Made by a program: the position numbers and the translations under genes. A model generated the notes under the pieces. It was not told where the DNA came from. It worked only from the letters and a program-made list of their open reading frames with translations, and searched no databases. Positions 61,370-64,000 of a stretch of DNA of 64,000 nt are shown here, one piece after another (the first letter of the stretch is position 1; every line of letters starts with the position of its first letter). Origin of the DNA: Lithospermum erythrorhizon (lineage: Eukaryota > Streptophyta > Magnoliopsida > Boraginales > Boraginaceae); NCBI GenBank assembly GCA_019722365.1, contig JADFUC010000604.1, positions 124,001-188,000 of the forward strand, given 5' to 3'.

Positions 61370-63271
61370 TTAGAACATGAGCCAGCCAAAGATGGCTGTT
61401 CCGAATACCACGCTTGAAAGCACCTTCAACTTTTCTGCTTCACTCTGCAGATGTTAGATCCAGAAATTATAGTCAGTTGATAATATACAACCTACCACAT
61501 ATTTACATGTTAACAAACAAAAGAAAATTAAGTCATTATACAATACTATTGAAAGTAATGTTGATATATCTGAGTTGCTATAAACACACCCAAATAATGT
61601 TTCTAAAAGTAAAATTACTATTTTTTCCTAAATTCCCACCTATATGTAAATATAATATTTGAAGAAAGTTTCGACAAAATAGTCATTTCCCTATTTCATT
61701 TTATTATAATATATACACCACTCAAAACTACTCCGTAACCAAGTAATGAAGATATATGCCAATAATAATGTACATTTTTTATTGGTTTTCCAAGCCAGAT
61801 TGTGTGCATATCGTGGTGGCCATTCTTTTTTTCTATTTTCTTTTTTTGTAAATTAGTGAATGAGTCCACTTTAATTTTACATAAACTTTTAGAAAATTTC
61901 AAATTCGTCTCATAAACCCAATTTTTCCTCTACTTTTTCTTGCTAAATTTGGTAAAAGTAGAACCAATTATGAGATTTTCATTTTGGTAAAATAAGAATT
62001 AGAAATTGGGATGGAGAGAGTACAAATAACGGTTATATAAATTTCTAACTAATGTAATAGTTAGAGTGAGTGATTCAAAAAAAATAAATATATCTACATG
62101 AGGGTTAGATCTGTGAAGCCTCCTCGCGAGAAACTTGGAATTCAAATATAAAACAGGCTATTAATACGTCAACATCCGTATCGTGTTGGCCATGCTTGAC
62201 TACCTAATATTCGATATTTTTGTGATCTAAGATTAATCTCAATAGTGGTTTGCTAATGTTCAATATTGTACATCAATGGGCAATAAATATATATCATTTG
62301 ACGACATAACTTTGTTCCTTGCTTTTATGTTTGTAGTAATCGAGAGCTATTTACTTGACCACATCCATCTATACTCTAGAGCTAACAAACCAACACTGAA
62401 AAAAAAATCATTAAAAGAACATCCGTCTCCATAAACATGTACGGTAGTAATGAAACGAGTAAATATTCAATAATACATAACTTACATCCTTAACTTGATC
62501 CAAAGATTGGTTTGCAGCTTCCTTCAGTGGTTCGTAGTTATGTTCCTTCCCTTCCTCTTGTTTTGGAACTTCCTTCCCAGGAAGTGCGTATTTATATTCA
62601 TTCCCTTCCCCCACCGACTGTCGATAACCTTTTACCGCTTTTCCTGCCTTACCAAAAATACCAACAACACCAACCTAATAAATTGGACACAAGACAATGG
62701 TAATTTTGATTAAATAAGCTATCACCTGAGTATAATTTAATTGTAGATATGGTTTCAATAATTGTGGTGAAGTTGTATATTGAAGGGTAATGAAGTAAAT
62801 TACTTAGTCAAACCAATTTATAAATTGAAGCAAAAAAAATTGAAAAAAAATTTAGAATTTGTAACTTTTTCCAACTTATAAGTTACACTTTGGAAATATT
62901 TTTTGACAAAAAATAAGCTTCGCCCAACACCCTCATAATACAATAATAAGTAACCACAAATAAGAAGCCAAGGTTAAAATCTTTAGATGCATATTTGAAA
63001 GGTTTCGATGAAATTTAGCCTAATTCAATAAAGGGCATTTTATAATTTAGTGATGAAGTAACTTCAGGGAGGCTAACTTATACAAATTTTTGAAAATTAT
63101 ATTTTTATTATTAAAAAATAGAATTTTACCATTCATTTATTTAAAAATTAAGTTGTTCGCCCCCTAATTTTTAATGTATAATGATGTCCAGACCTGAGCC
63201 TGAGCTTCAGACATAATGGTGGCGATCACAATGCATGCTAGTGCTAATACAAGCATATGTTTTAGATCCAT
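61370..63271 (-). CDS. Small secreted or membrane protein of unknown function, 113 residues
   Basis: Three exons on the minus strand, 63271-63194, 62674-62486 and 61444-61370, all joined in phase 0 at GT/AG sites, encode 113 residues. Exon 1 is a textbook signal peptide (MDLKHMLVLALACIVIATIM, then SEAQAQ with cleavage likely after AQA or QAQ). Exon 2 encodes a charged, Lys/Glu-rich hydrophilic part starting VGVVGIFGKAGKAVKGYRQS and ending LKEAANQSLDQVKD. Exon 3 encodes SEAEKLKVLSS followed by a hydrophobic C-terminus (VVFGTAIFGWLMF), either a tail anchor or a GPI-type signal. I do not recognise the family. A CT-rich leader and a TATA box precede it. Exon phases and hydropathy make chance unlikely, but there is no homology support. 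Confidence 0.72.
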
Positions 63272-63373
63272 GTTTTTCTAAAGAAATTAAAGAAAAGGAA
63301 GAAAACGAAGGGAGAAATTGAGAGGGAAGGGAGAGATTGAAGTAGTGAAGTGTACGTGAAGATGGAGTAGGGG

Positions 63374-63384
63374 CTATATAATTA
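63374..63384 (-). promoter_or_regulatory. TATA box of the small secreted-protein gene
   Basis: Minus-strand AATTATATAGC lies about 105 bp upstream of the start codon at 63271, followed by a CT-rich leader (63285-63350 on this strand). Confidence 0.5.
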
Positions 63385-63429
63385 AGGGGTGCGACAGCTA
63401 GCTGAGTTCCTCTAGTTATCCGTGTGGAT

Positions 63430-64000
63430 CCCTGGCCAATTAATGAAACTAACAATAATTTTTGATTAATCTATATTTGTTATGTATTTTATAAAGTTTA
63501 TTAAACTTAAATTGATATATTCAATATTTCATAAGTTTTTATTGTTTAATTGATAAATATGTGTTATTTATGATCTTTGTATTTTATAGTAATATTTGTT
63601 GAAAGCTGTGGATTTTCGGACAAATTAAAGAAAAATAAATAAATTAAAAAAATCTGAAATAATTAATACGAAGGCGGGCCTGGATCATTAATTAAATATG
63701 CCAAATGACCTAATATGAACATATAAAGGGAGGTAGTATGCAATTACCTCGAAGAGAATTACCTCGGAGAGAGCCGAAGTGGCGGAACGGCCTTTAACAC
63801 TCCTTTTAATTATGTTTTTAATTGTGTTTTAATTCAAAACTTATCGGGGATTAATGTAGTTAATTACTTTTGAATGTTTTTTATTTATTTATCTTTATAT
63901 TTCAGTTATATCAATTCTTATATATTCATTGTCCATAATTTTATCTGAATATTATGATTAAGCCATCACCCGAATGGAAATTCATAATAGATCACTTGAA
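63430..64000. other. AT-rich right end of the window
   Basis: No gene seen. A 15-bp near-perfect tandem pair (ATTACCTCGAAGAGA / ATTACCTCGGAGAGA) lies at 63744-63773. Confidence 0.4.

Overview
The window is nuclear DNA from a flowering plant, most likely a dicot. Genes are spliced with GT/AG introns, intergenic DNA is AT-rich, and degraded LTR retrotransposons and small inverted-repeat transposons are everywhere. The gene set (KAI2-type hydrolase, papain-like protease, VFB/SKIP2-type F-box protein, CYP81-type P450, EB1C, a YrdC-domain protein) is eudicot-typical. I lean towards an asterid, but the sequence alone does not settle the species.

Layout. 1-3.4 kb: repeat-rich upstream DNA, then a complete two-exon KAI2-like gene (+). 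4.49-8.73 kb: a dead Ty1-copia element (-) with both LTRs and a perfect 5-bp target duplication. 8.9-12.9 kb: a 5'-truncated, multiply frameshifted copy of the MINIYO/RPAP1 gene (+). 13.3-20.1 kb: gene-free, with a large inverted-repeat element containing an LTR fragment, a second inverted-repeat element, and a 449-bp MITE. 20.98-23.2 kb: an intact four-exon papain-like cysteine protease (+) whose 3' end is partly duplicated downstream. 25.9-27.5 kb: an intronless F-box/LRR gene (-) with a degenerate minisatellite upstream. 29.7-33.3 kb: a short non-autonomous LTR element with perfect TATAT target duplication and a nested LTR fragment. 33.85-34.5 kb: an orphan second exon of a CYP81-type P450 (-). 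35.24-37.91 kb: six-exon EB1C (-). 38.97-43.56 kb: nine-exon YrdC-domain gene (+), with a hAT-like MITE on each side and another in intron 1. 44-50 kb: repeats, including a degenerate ~30-bp satellite and a 21-bp tandem array. 50.26-59.93 kb: a copia element of ~8.6 kb (-) beside an inverted LTR of the same family. 61.37-63.27 kb: a three-exon gene (-) for a 113-residue protein with signal peptide and C-terminal hydrophobic segment that I do not recognise.

The genes do not form a pathway or cluster; each is an independent transcription unit. The KAI2-like receptor candidate and the F-box gene are not obviously partners, since the F-box gene is not the MAX2 type that works with KAI2. I found no convincing new multi-gene system. 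The points most worth following are the altered ligand-pocket residues of the KAI2 paralogue, the MINIYO pseudogene, the tandemly copied protease 3' end, the perfect 32-bp hairpin at 24.1 kb, the satellite at 45.5-46.2 kb, and the unrecognised small secreted or membrane protein at the right end.
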